Positions 6,053 through 12,658 of a DNA stretch of 13,314 nt are shown here, piece by piece; within the stretch, counting starts at the first letter, position 1; each line of letters opens with the position of its first letter. The stretch covers positions 1 through 13,314 of the forward strand of contig JAUVLN010000027.1 of assembly GCA_030600725.1 (NCBI GenBank), read 5' to 3'. Below the pieces are notes generated by a model, which made no database searches, was not told where the DNA came from, and saw nothing but the letters and a program-made list of their open reading frames with translations. The translations under genes were made by a program, and so were the position numbers. This DNA is from Thermoplasmatota archaeon (lineage in GTDB: Archaea; Thermoplasmatota; Penumbrarchaeia; Penumbrarchaeales; Penumbrarchaeaceae).

Positions 6053-7168
6053 ATGACAGGAAAGAGAGGGGTACAGATAACGGCGGGAAACAGGGAGGCA
6101 TCCGATCGGCTGATCAAGATCGCGGAGGCGATCCACGGCCAGCTCTGCGCCGATAACATACCCTATCTGGAGGTCTCCAGCCGTACCAAGAACAACATCA
6201 TACTCGACGAGGATCACAAGGTCTGGAAGTACGGGTCCGATGTCGTGACCAGGTCGGCAAAGGACCTTGGCGGGGCGACGAACATCCTTCGCAACCTCTA
6301 CACGATCGATTTCATCAGGGAGATGATAAAGAGCGGAAAATCCTCAACCCTGAGGGAGATGTACTACATCTCGGAGGGCTGGAACAAGGCCAAGTTCCCC
6401 ACCCAGGATGAATCGAACAAGCTGGCGGAGGACCTTGAGATAATAACCAGGAACATGAGGGAGGATTTCAAGCTCAGGCCCGAGGAGGACGGGGCGAGGG
6501 TGATAGGGGACCTGACCATCGCGGAGAAGAACCGAAAGGGTCAGGTAAAGCGGTTCAACTGCAAGGACGATGTGGGTGAATCCGGTTACGGCATCCCGTA
6601 CAATGTCGAAGAGGAAAAGCTTCAGATAAAATCCGTGAAGGCGAAGATGATCCTGGCCATAGAGACGGGCGGTATGTTCGACAGGCTTGTGGAGAACGGG
6701 TTCGACGAGACCCACAAGGCGATCCTCGTTCACCTGAAGGGCCAGCCAGCCAGGTCCACCCGGAGGTTCATCAAACGCCTCCACTCCCACTCCAATCTCC
6801 CTGTGGTCATATTCACGGATGGTGATCCCTGGTCCTATCGTATCTTCGCCTCGGTGGCCTTCGGCGCCATCAAGACGGCGCATATATCGGAATACCTTGC
6901 GACGCCTCAGGCCCGGTATCTGGGCATCACGCCCTCCGATATAGTGAACTACGAGCTCCCCAACGATGTGCTTTCGGACCAGGATACCAACGCATTGAAA
7001 TCGGAGCTCACGGATCCCAGGTTCTCCTCGGACCTGTGGAGGTCCGAGATAAAACTTCAGCTGAAGCTGAAGAAGAAGTCGGAGCAGCAGGCGCTGGCGA
7101 AATACGGTCTGGACTTCGTGACGGACACCTACCTTCCCGAGAAGCTGAAGGAGATGGGGATAATATAG
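6053..7168 (+). CDS. top6A: DNA topoisomerase VI subunit A (Spo11 homologue)
   Basis: This is the DNA-cleaving subunit, 371 aa from ATG 6053. The winged-helix (CAP-like) domain holds the catalytic tyrosine in TLREMYY; by comparison with Spo11 the second Tyr (Y105 in this numbering) forms the covalent 5' DNA link. The Toprim domain shows the metal ligands E204 (ILAIETGG) and D256/D258 (FTDGDPW). The C-terminal dimerisation region is complete. The frame opens with GTG 6044 and ATG 6047, 6050 and 6053; the SD-like GAGGTG at 6041-6046 is correctly spaced only for ATG 6053 (6 nt), so I chose that. Spacing to top6B is 15 nt, consistent with one operon. No key residue is missing. Confidence 0.97.
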   Translation: MTGKRGVQITAGNREASDRLIKIAEAIHGQLCADNIPYLEVSSRTKNNIILDEDHKVWKYGSDVVTRSAKDLGGATNILRNLYTIDFIREMIKSGKSSTLREMYYISEGWNKAKFPTQDESNKLAEDLEIITRNMREDFKLRPEEDGARVIGDLTIAEKNRKGQVKRFNCKDDVGESGYGIPYNVEEEKLQIKSVKAKMILAIETGGMFDRLVENGFDETHKAILVHLKGQPARSTRRFIKRLHSHSNLPVVIFTDGDPWSYRIFASVAFGAIKTAHISEYLATPQARYLGITPSDIVNYELPNDVLSDQDTNALKSELTDPRFSSDLWRSEIKLQLKLKKKSEQQALAKYGLDFVTDTYLPEKLKEMGII

Positions 7169-7172
7169 GATA

Positions 7173-7181
7173 GTTTAATAA
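7173..7181 (+). promoter_or_regulatory. TATA box for a leaderless dphB transcript
   Basis: GTTTAATAA is centred about 27 nt before ATG 7205. Transcription would begin at or next to that ATG, leaving no room for an SD site, and none is seen. This argues against the in-frame GTG at 7193, which would lie upstream of the transcript. Confidence 0.5.
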
Positions 7182-7204
7182 CGGCGAGATTTGTGACTGG
7201 CCTC

Positions 7205-7975
7205 ATGAAGAAGCTGTTCCTCGTGGGCATGGGCATATCCGATGAGAGGTCCATTCCCCTGTCCGGTTTGGACCGGATAGAGGAGGCAGATGTTGTATTC
7301 GCCGAGATGTTCACCTCCCTGCTTGAGGAAGGGTCCCTTGACCGTCTCTCCAGATTAACGGGGAAGGAGATAATCCCTCTCGGGAGGAGGGAGCTGGAGG
7401 AGGATGAGGAGGTGATGTCGGCCTTTAACGAGAACGAAAGCGTATGCCTCCTCACGGCAGGGGATCCGCTTGCGGCAACCACACATCAGGAGCTGAGGCT
7501 GGATGCGATGCGTAAAGGTATCGATGTGGAGATGATCAACTCTGGATCCATCTTCACCGCCGCCGCCGCTCATGCCGGCCTCCAGCACTACAAGTTCGGA
7601 AGGACCACCACGATAGGATATCCAGAGCCCAATTTCTCTCCAACATCCCCCCTCCATGTGATCCTGGAGAACAGGAAGATGGGGCTTCACACCCTGGTAC
7701 TTCTGGACATCAGGGTCCATGAGAACAGGTTCATGACCTCAGGCGAGGCGCTTTCGATCATTCTGGAGATGGATAGGAGGGATGGGCCCGGACTGATCGG
7801 TCCGGAACTGAAGGTTGCGGCGCTGGCCAGGATCGGCAGGAAGGACTGGAAGCTGGTCTACGGCCGTATAAATGACGTCAAGTCCTTTGACATGGGCCCC
7901 CCGCCCCACTGTATGATAATACCGGGGGACCTTCACTTCCTGGAGGAGGAGATCCTGGAGCGGTTCTCCCTGTAA
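7205..7975 (+). CDS. dphB: Diphthine synthase (Dph5 / DphB)
   Basis: This SAM-dependent methyltransferase makes diphthine on the conserved histidine of elongation factor 2, a step in diphthamide synthesis in the cytoplasm. At 256 aa it has normal archaeal length. Family motifs are the N-terminal LFLVGMGISD, the SAM-binding loop LLTAGDPLAATTH (residues 82-94), NSGSIFTAAA (112-121), and the C-terminal PPPHCMIIPGDLHFLEEE (232-249). The tetrapyrrole-methylase fold of the family agrees with this order. ATG 7205 is chosen because Dph5 proteins begin at this point and the TATA box upstream predicts a leaderless start. The gene follows top6A by 36 nt but appears to have its own promoter, and it converges on galU with a 10-nt gap. 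Confidence 0.93.
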   Translation: MKKLFLVGMGISDERSIPLSGLDRIEEADVVFAEMFTSLLEEGSLDRLSRLTGKEIIPLGRRELEEDEEVMSAFNENESVCLLTAGDPLAATTHQELRLDAMRKGIDVEMINSGSIFTAAAAHAGLQHYKFGRTTTIGYPEPNFSPTSPLHVILENRKMGLHTLVLLDIRVHENRFMTSGEALSIILEMDRRDGPGLIGPELKVAALARIGRKDWKLVYGRINDVKSFDMGPPPHCMIIPGDLHFLEEEILERFSL

Positions 7976-7985
7976 TGGTTCGCCC

Positions 7986-8855
7986 TCAGTGACTGTCCTG
8001 GGCCTGGAGATCCTCCAGATATTCCCGTATCATGCTCTTCAACTCCGGTTTGAGCAGCGCCATCTGCAGGTTGGCCTTCAGCCAATCCTCCAGGGACCCG
8101 ATATCAACCCTGAGCCCCTTCACGACCAGCCCGTATAGGCCTTTGGTACCGATGTAGTTGGCGAGCGCGTCGGTGAGCTGGACCTCACCGCCGGCCCCTT
8201 CCCTCTGGGAAGACAGCCACTTGAAAATGTCCGGGTCCAGGATGTATCTGCCCATCACTGCCATTCTGGACGGCGCATCCTTCACGTTCGGTTTTTCGAC
8301 GATACTGTCAAGCTTGTAAAGCCCCGGGGAGATCTCCTCCCCCAGCTCGACGATCCCGTATCTCTCCACATGTTCCAGGGGCACCTCCTCGAGGGCGATG
8401 ACAGGCGCTCCGACCTTCTGGTACGCCTCCCACAGCTGTTTGATGGCCGGCATCTCGCCGGAGATGATATCGTCCCCCAGAAGGACCGCGAATGGTTCGT
8501 CGTTCACATAGCTCTCGGCGCAGAGGACAGCATCTCCCAGCCCCTTGGGCTCCTTCTGCCTCAGGTAGAATATGTCGGCAAGGTCCTCGATCCTCTGAAG
8601 TTTCCTGAGCTCCTCATCCGCACCTTTTTTTGCCAGCGCGGCCTCCAGTTCCAGGTTCCTATCGAAATGGTCCTCCATTACCTTCTTGTTCCTGGAGGTG
8701 ATGATCAGTATCTGATCGAAACCGGAGTAGGATGCCTCCTCCACCACCCATTGGATGGCAGGTTTGTTTAGAACCGGAAGCATCTCCTTCGGCTGGGCCT
8801 TGGTCATGGGGAGAAGCCTTGTTCCCAGGCCGGCAGCCGGTATTATCGCCCTCAT
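7986..8855 (-). CDS. galU: UTP-glucose-1-phosphate uridylyltransferase
   Basis: This 289-aa enzyme converts glucose-1-phosphate and UTP to UDP-glucose, a precursor of glycans, glycolipids and storage sugars. Evidence is the N-terminal PAAGLGTRLLP with K23 in QPKEMLP, the metal site LLGDD (D128), VEKP (K188) and the second aspartate in DIGS (D251). Length and motif spacing are those of bacterial-type GalU; an archaeal GalU-like enzyme for another sugar, such as dTDP-glucose synthesis, is less likely because the GTRLLPMTKxxPKEMLP form is typical of GalU. An SD site (GGTGAG on minus, at 8862-8867) lies 6 nt from the ATG. It is transcribed alone, convergent with dphB. Confidence 0.92.
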   Translation of the reverse strand: MRAIIPAAGLGTRLLPMTKAQPKEMLPVLNKPAIQWVVEEASYSGFDQILIITSRNKKVMEDHFDRNLELEAALAKKGADEELRKLQRIEDLADIFYLRQKEPKGLGDAVLCAESYVNDEPFAVLLGDDIISGEMPAIKQLWEAYQKVGAPVIALEEVPLEHVERYGIVELGEEISPGLYKLDSIVEKPNVKDAPSRMAVMGRYILDPDIFKWLSSQREGAGGEVQLTDALANYIGTKGLYGLVVKGLRVDIGSLEDWLKANLQMALLKPELKSMIREYLEDLQAQDSH

Positions 8856-8887
8856 CAGAATCTCACCGTGTTCCGAGTACCTCTTTT

Positions 8888-8903
8888 CCTATATTATTAT
8901 ATC
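8888..8903 (-). promoter_or_regulatory. AT-rich promoter of galU
   Basis: On the minus strand the run ATATAATAATATAG, with a purine-rich GGAAAAGAG after it, is the best TATA candidate. It would start transcription near 8870, just before the SD site at 8862-8867. Confidence 0.45.
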
Positions 8904-8947
8904 CCACGCCCCTTCATTGATGGGTTACAACGCGGGTCTTGAATACG

Positions 8948-8955
8948 TTTTTATA
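8948..8955 (+). promoter_or_regulatory. TATA box for the zinc-ribbon/DUF72 operon
   Basis: TTTTTATA in the divergent gap between galU and the zinc-ribbon gene predicts a start near 8977 and hence a leader of about 60 nt. That is long for this window, where most leaders are zero to 25 nt. Confidence 0.45.
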
Positions 8956-8988
8956 GGAAAAAGGTGATGGATTTCAAACGGTGTTCGG

Positions 8989-9017
8989 ACGGGCGTTCGG
9001 GTTTTCCCCGTGCCCGT
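8989..9017 (+). promoter_or_regulatory. Hairpin in the 5' leader of the zinc-ribbon gene
   Basis: ACGGGC (8989-8994) pairs with GCCCGT (9012-9017), and inside it CGGG (8998-9001) pairs with CCCG (9007-9010), leaving a 5-nt apical loop. The hairpin lies between the predicted transcription start and the SD site at 9027-9032. It may affect stability or translation of the mRNA; a regulatory role is inference. Confidence 0.35.
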
Positions 9018-9026
9018 TCCCTGCAC

Positions 9027-9032
9027 GGAGGT
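9027..9032 (+). promoter_or_regulatory. Strong Shine-Dalgarno site deciding the start at 9039
   Basis: GGAGGT continued by GAT matches the 16S rRNA tail over nine bases and lies 6 nt before ATG 9039. The frame stays open upstream to 8964, but that start would precede the predicted transcript. Confidence 0.65.
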
Positions 9033-9038
9033 GATGTG

Positions 9039-9431
9039 ATGGAAGAGCAGAAAAAGGTGAGGGACCTGTTCCCCGATCTCGAATACCGATTTTTCCCCCT
9101 CATCCAGAAGGAGACCACACTGGAAGGGATACAGGGCCCGGTCTATCAGCCCTCCGGGAAACTTCTTGAACTGGATGAAACCAGGACCGTCCGGATGCCA
9201 GAGCCGACCGAGGTCTTCCACGACGGCGATGCAAAAGTGTACGACCTGTCGACTTCCGAGTTCTCCCTTGAGGGGTCCGGGGAGATGAAGCTCTGGGATC
9301 AGATAGACAAGGAGAAGATCCTGGGCTACGTGCCGTGCCCCGCCTGCAAGGCCAGGATCGCGGTCACATCGGAGAAGCGTCCCCTGGACATCCAGTGCCT
9401 GGAATGCGGAAAGAAGGGTAAACTTCAGTGA
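9039..9431 (+). CDS. Small protein with C-terminal zinc ribbon
   Basis: I do not recognise this 130-aa protein as a named family. Its C-terminal third carries a treble or ribbon of the form CPAC-x16-CLECG (C100, C103, C120, C123), a standard four-cysteine zinc site. The first 95 residues are acidic, without signal peptide or membrane segment, and look partly disordered (GPVYQPSGK, RMPEPTEV). Such small ribbon proteins may bind nucleic acid or protein partners, but nothing here shows which. The next gene (DUF72) begins 12 nt after the stop, so the two are likely co-transcribed. Confidence 0.75.
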   Translation: MEEQKKVRDLFPDLEYRFFPLIQKETTLEGIQGPVYQPSGKLLELDETRTVRMPEPTEVFHDGDAKVYDLSTSEFSLEGSGEMKLWDQIDKEKILGYVPCPACKARIAVTSEKRPLDIQCLECGKKGKLQ

Positions 9432-9443
9432 AGCGGAGGCAGC

Positions 9444-10325
9444 ATGGGTACCATCAAGGTGGGAACATCGGGTTGGTCCTATGAAGACTGGGTGGGCACC
9501 TTCTATCAGGCAGGAACAAAAGGCCCTGAACTTCTGAGATCCTATTTCACATCATTCGACACCCTTGAGATAAACTCCACATATCATCGGATGCCAACTG
9601 AAGAGGAGATCGATCTATGGATCGATGCTGCCCTCTCCTGTGACAACGGCGATATCTCGATAAAACTGCCCATCGAGGCCTCGCAGGAGGCCGTTATGAA
9701 GGAGGACCCTGCGGATCTCCTTGAGATCCTCCATGACTTCGGAAAGCGTGTCCTTGAGCCCCTGGACAATGCGGGGGTTCTGGGGGGGGTTCTCTTTCAG
9801 GCGTCCCCGTTCTTCTTCGTTCGCGGGGACATCACATATCCCTCGAAGAGACAGCCCAGGGTCCCGGTCCCGGAATATATCTACGGAGAGGACCGCCTGA
9901 GGGAGCTGTTGTATGTACTTCGTTCCCTCCCCGGAAAGCCGGCACTGGAGCTTCGGAACAGCTCGTGGATCGCGGAGGATATCTCACTGATAGATGAGGC
10001 GAGGAGCATTCTGAGGGAACACGGTACCGCTCTGGTTGTCGTTGATGCCCCCTCGTTCCCCTGGATCGTGGATCATCTCAGCGGTCAGTTCTACGTGCGA
10101 TTTCACGGACGCAACAGGGCCGCCTGGTACCGGGATCATGATGGGACATCTTCGGGAAAGTACGATTACCGATACACATCCAGTGAGCTAAAGGAGAGGG
10201 TCGTATCCATCCGCAAGATGGCCTCTCTGGGGGATGTAAGGGTCATATTCAACAACCATCCCGGAGGAAGCGCTCCATTGAATGCGCTGGAGATGAAGGA
10301 GCTGCTTGATACGTATGACGGTTGA
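9444..10325 (+). CDS. DUF72 (YecE-like) TIM-barrel protein
   Basis: This 293-aa protein belongs to the DUF72 family, a TIM-barrel fold of unknown biochemical function. Signature stretches are KVGTSGWSYEDW (5-16) and LEINSTYHRMPTEEE (41-55) at the N-terminus. A conserved middle part includes PALELRNSSW, and the C-terminal part has YVRFHGRN, the tyrosine-rich WYRD/YDYRYTSSEL and FNNHPGG. All family blocks are in order, so the protein looks complete and cytoplasmic. An SD-like CGGAGG lies 4 nt before the ATG. It follows the zinc-ribbon gene by 12 nt. Confidence 0.9.
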   Translation: MGTIKVGTSGWSYEDWVGTFYQAGTKGPELLRSYFTSFDTLEINSTYHRMPTEEEIDLWIDAALSCDNGDISIKLPIEASQEAVMKEDPADLLEILHDFGKRVLEPLDNAGVLGGVLFQASPFFFVRGDITYPSKRQPRVPVPEYIYGEDRLRELLYVLRSLPGKPALELRNSSWIAEDISLIDEARSILREHGTALVVVDAPSFPWIVDHLSGQFYVRFHGRNRAAWYRDHDGTSSGKYDYRYTSSELKERVVSIRKMASLGDVRVIFNNHPGGSAPLNALEMKELLDTYDG

Positions 10326-10355
10326 TGGATGACATCCTCCTCATTCCGAACCGGG

Positions 10356-10398
10356 AAAAAGTTAATCCCAGGAGAGTATATCCATTTACCTAGGTGAG
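10356..10398 (+). promoter_or_regulatory. Promoter and ribosome-binding region of amrS
   Basis: The 78-nt gap after the DUF72 gene has two TATA-like strings, AAAGTTAAT (10358-10366, flanked by GGGA and TCCC) and GTATATCC (10376-10383). They are followed by the SD site GGTGAG (10393-10398), 5 nt before ATG 10404. The first string fits a short leader that includes the SD site. Confidence 0.4.
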
Positions 10399-10403
10399 AT
10401 CAG

Positions 10404-11420
10404 ATGCAACCTGGCGTTGAGGCTGAATATCAATTTCCCCAGGAGGGGGGATCCGTTCAATGTAAGCTGTGCTCCAACTCGTGCATTATCCCGGACGGAG
10501 GCCGGGGGATATGCTCCGTGAGGGTGAACCGTGGAGGGGTACTCTTCGCAGAGGGGTACGGGATATATCCAGCCGTGCACATGGACCCGATCGAGAAGAA
10601 ACCTCTCAACCATTTCCTGCCGGGTACCTCCATACTCTCGGTCGGGTCCGTGGGATGCAACCTGCGATGTCTGCACTGCCAGAACCACAGCCTCGCCAGG
10701 GGATCCCCATCGGGATTGGAGGATAGCAGGATCCCTCCCAGGGAGATGGTCGGGATGTCCATGAAAAGGGGGTCTGTCGGGATCGCGTTCACCTACAACG
10801 AGCCCACCATAAACTTCGAGTACCTCATGGACGTTCTGCCAGGCTTGAGGGAATCGGGGGCCCGTGTGGTGATGGTCACGAACGGGCACCTATCCCCGGA
10901 GCCCTGGGAGAGGGTCATGTCCATGACCGACGGGGCCAATATCGACGTGAAGGGGTTCACCGAGGAGTTCTACAGGAATGTGACCGGAGGCAGCCTTGGG
11001 TCGGTTCTTGAAAACGTCAAGGCCGCCTTTGATATGGGCGTTCACATCGAGCTGACATACCTGGTGATACCGGGAAAGAACGACGACCCGGGACAGGTGG
11101 CCGGGTATCTGCAGTGGGTCAGGGATTCCCTGTCGACCTCCGTACCGCTCCATTTCAACAGGTTCCATCCCGACCACATGATGACCGACGTACCTCCGAC
11201 ACCGATAGAGACGCTGGAGAGGGTCCGTGAGGAGGCGCTTGATTCGGGGCACGAATACGTGTATATCGGAAATGTATGGGGTGATGGTTTCAATAACACC
11301 ATCTGTCCCGGATGCGGGAAGGTCCTCATCAACAGGGATGGATCTTCCACACGGATAAAGGGGTTGAAGGACGGTACCTGCAAACACTGCCACAGGGAGA
11401 TATATGGGGTGTGGAGATGA
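10404..11420 (+). CDS. amrS: AmrS-like radical SAM enzyme
   Basis: This 338-aa protein belongs to the pyruvate formate-lyase activase-like group (COG1180), most like the radical SAM member of the AmmeMemoRadiSam system. An N-terminal cysteine module (C20, C23, C27, C37) precedes the radical SAM motif C85-NLR-C89-LH-C92. The active-site region then has AFTYNEPTINFEY (128-140), the strand VVMVTNG (155-161) and DVKGF (181-185). The C-terminus has two CxxC pairs (C301/C304 in CPGCGK and C326/C329 in CKHC), usual for AmrS. The substrate of this family is not settled. The partner genes AMMECR1 and Memo are not in this window. The stop codon overlaps the start of the ThiI-like gene (ATGA), so the two are probably co-translated. 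Confidence 0.85.
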   Translation: MQPGVEAEYQFPQEGGSVQCKLCSNSCIIPDGGRGICSVRVNRGGVLFAEGYGIYPAVHMDPIEKKPLNHFLPGTSILSVGSVGCNLRCLHCQNHSLARGSPSGLEDSRIPPREMVGMSMKRGSVGIAFTYNEPTINFEYLMDVLPGLRESGARVVMVTNGHLSPEPWERVMSMTDGANIDVKGFTEEFYRNVTGGSLGSVLENVKAAFDMGVHIELTYLVIPGKNDDPGQVAGYLQWVRDSLSTSVPLHFNRFHPDHMMTDVPPTPIETLERVREEALDSGHEYVYIGNVWGDGFNNTICPGCGKVLINRDGSSTRIKGLKDGTCKHCHREIYGVWR

Positions 11421-12343
11421 TGTCGCTGTTCCTTCTCAGATATGCCGAGATAGGCCTCAAGAGCGACCGGGTGAGGCGGCGGTTCATAAACAGGCTTAAG
11501 GAGGATATCGAGAACAACCTGATGGGTCGCAGCATAGACCACATAGTGGAGGAGGAGAGGGGCAGGCTGTTCGTCGAGACATCCGACCCTGACGCCACCG
11601 CGGAGGTCCTGAAGAGGATCAACGGCATACACTCCTTCAGCCCGGTGGAACCCTGCCCTTCTTCCTGGGATGGGATCATGGAGTGCCTGAAAAAGGTGGG
11701 AAGGGAGAGCATCTCGGAGAACATGTCCTTCGGCCTCAAGGTGAAGAGGGTGGGCAAGCACCCTTATTCCAGTCAGGATATCGCGATCAACGGCGGGTCG
11801 GCGGTCCTGTCGCACCTTCCCGAGGGGGTGAATTCCGTTGATCTTCGGGATCCGGACATCTGGTTCGAGGTGGAGATAAGGTCCGACAGGGCCTATGTTT
11901 TTACAACTCGCGTACGGGGGAAAGGGGGAATGCCCTCCTCCACCCAGGGACGGTCGATCCTCTATCTTCCCGGGATTGGGGATAAGGATGAGATGGAAAG
12001 GGATAGGATCAACCTGAGGGTCCGCATCTCAAGACTCCTGATGGAGCGGAGGGGGGTCAAGGTCATCCCCTGCTGCTGGAGGGAGGACCTCGATATGTGG
12101 ACGGATCTGATGGCCGGCCCTCACGGGGAGAGGCCGTTTTACATCGAGGGGGAGGGCCTTGAGAGCGCCTTGATGTCTGCCCTTGAGAAGCTCGATGCGC
12201 GGGCGGTCGTATACCCGATAACCATGGATGAGATACCCTCATATCCACTTATTCACGACAAGGGGGAATCGGTCGCCGTGTTCTTTCCCACCGCCGCCAT
12301 GGATGATGAGGAGCTGGGAGCCTGGTCGGATCTCTTCGGATGA
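11417..12343 (+). CDS. ThiI-like THUMP protein lacking the PP-loop motif
   Basis: This 308-aa protein resembles tRNA 4-thiouridine synthetase ThiI. The N-terminus FLLRYAEIGLKS (5-16) is the ferredoxin-like-domain signature. A THUMP RNA-binding domain follows (about 60-170), ending in GKGGMPSSTQGRSILYL, which aligns with the ThiI GGLPVGTQG linker. Next, ThiI has the ATP-binding SGGxDS loop; here the equivalent place reads LPGIGDK (184-190), with no SGG and no DS. It still continues as ThiI does (LLMERRGVKVIPCCW). A stretch near the end (PTAAMDDEELGAWSDLFG) resembles the family's GMDKEEI helix, but the usual last 20 or so residues are absent. So it can probably bind tRNA but not adenylate it as ThiI does; it may be a paralogue with another role or a decaying gene. 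The start overlaps the amrS stop by 4 nt; ATG 11420 is also possible. A transposase remnant begins immediately after the stop. Confidence 0.75.
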   Translation: MMSLFLLRYAEIGLKSDRVRRRFINRLKEDIENNLMGRSIDHIVEEERGRLFVETSDPDATAEVLKRINGIHSFSPVEPCPSSWDGIMECLKKVGRESISENMSFGLKVKRVGKHPYSSQDIAINGGSAVLSHLPEGVNSVDLRDPDIWFEVEIRSDRAYVFTTRVRGKGGMPSSTQGRSILYLPGIGDKDEMERDRINLRVRISRLLMERRGVKVIPCCWREDLDMWTDLMAGPHGERPFYIEGEGLESALMSALEKLDARAVVYPITMDEIPSYPLIHDKGESVAVFFPTAAMDDEELGAWSDLFG

Positions 12344-12344
12344 G

Positions 12345-12590
12345 CATCGAAAAGAGATAAGGTCTGGCTATGATCTGGACCTGTATCGACAGCGTAACAA
12401 GGTCGGGGCTGTCAATTCCGTGATCAATCGTAAGATGGGTGATTGTGTGAGGGCTAGAACGGTCCTCTATCAGAATCGAGAGATATTGTACATGGTAATG
12501 GTTTACAATATTGAAAAAGGTTTGAACTATTCTTTAATCATCATGGTAGGATTTCTAAAAAGCCACACCAAGTCCAATCATATCGATTGA
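12345..12590 (+). pseudogene. C-terminal remnant of an IS4/IS5-type DDE transposase
   Basis: About 80 residues in one open frame look like the end of a DDE_Tnp_1 (IS4/IS5 group) transposase. They include YRQRNKVGAVNSVINRK, then MGDCVRAR, a QNREI stretch and VMVYNIEKGLNYSL. The family signature is Y-x2-R-x3-E-x6-K; here Y and R are kept (codons at 12384 and 12393), but the catalytic Glu is Gly (GGG at 12405) and the Lys is Asn (AAT at 12426), each explicable by one base change. The two upstream catalytic aspartates and the rest of the element are missing. The recognisable part starts within a codon or two of the ThiI-like stop, so a past deletion or insertion may have set that gene's end. The frame happens to stay open into the upstream gene, but that part is not transposase-like. 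Confidence 0.75.
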
Positions 12591-12613
12591 TTAAAGTGGG
12601 AGTTTTGACAGAG
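12591..12613. other. Possible right-end sequence of the lost IS element
   Basis: Between the transposase remnant's stop and the palindrome is an AT-rich stretch (AAAGTGGGAGTTTTGACAGAG) where the right inverted repeat of an intact element would lie. No left end is left to compare, so this is only a positional suggestion. Confidence 0.15.
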
Positions 12614-12636
12614 TTCCATATGGAATAATATTAATT
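12614..12636 (+). promoter_or_regulatory. Palindromic operator candidate next to TATA box
   Basis: TTCCATATGGAA (12614-12625) is a perfect 12-bp palindrome touching an AT-rich TATA-like run, ATAATATTAATT (12625-12636). The box centre is about 27 nt from GTG 12659, so the downstream transcript would be leaderless. A dimeric regulator on the palindrome would compete with TFB. The core, within a 14-nt match, recurs inside the gene at 13032-13045. Confidence 0.45.
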
Positions 12637-12658
12637 ACTTCAATCCACTAACATCGAT

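Noticed and set aside
5129..6217. 362-codon minus-strand frame opposite top6B/top6A
   Set aside because: It is an antisense shadow in GC-rich coding DNA and has a biased, non-protein-like composition rich in Leu, Gly, His and Asp.
7193..7204. GTG start four codons upstream for dphB
   Set aside because: It has no SD site, would precede the likely transcription start, and the family normally begins at the MKKLFLVG position.
8964..9038. Upstream extension of the zinc-ribbon frame
   Set aside because: It lies between the TATA box and the strong SD site, is partly upstream of the predicted transcript start, and contains the leader hairpin.
12228..12344. Upstream part of the transposase-remnant frame
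   Set aside because: It overlaps the ThiI-like gene in another frame and shows no transposase-like residues; only the part after 12344 does.
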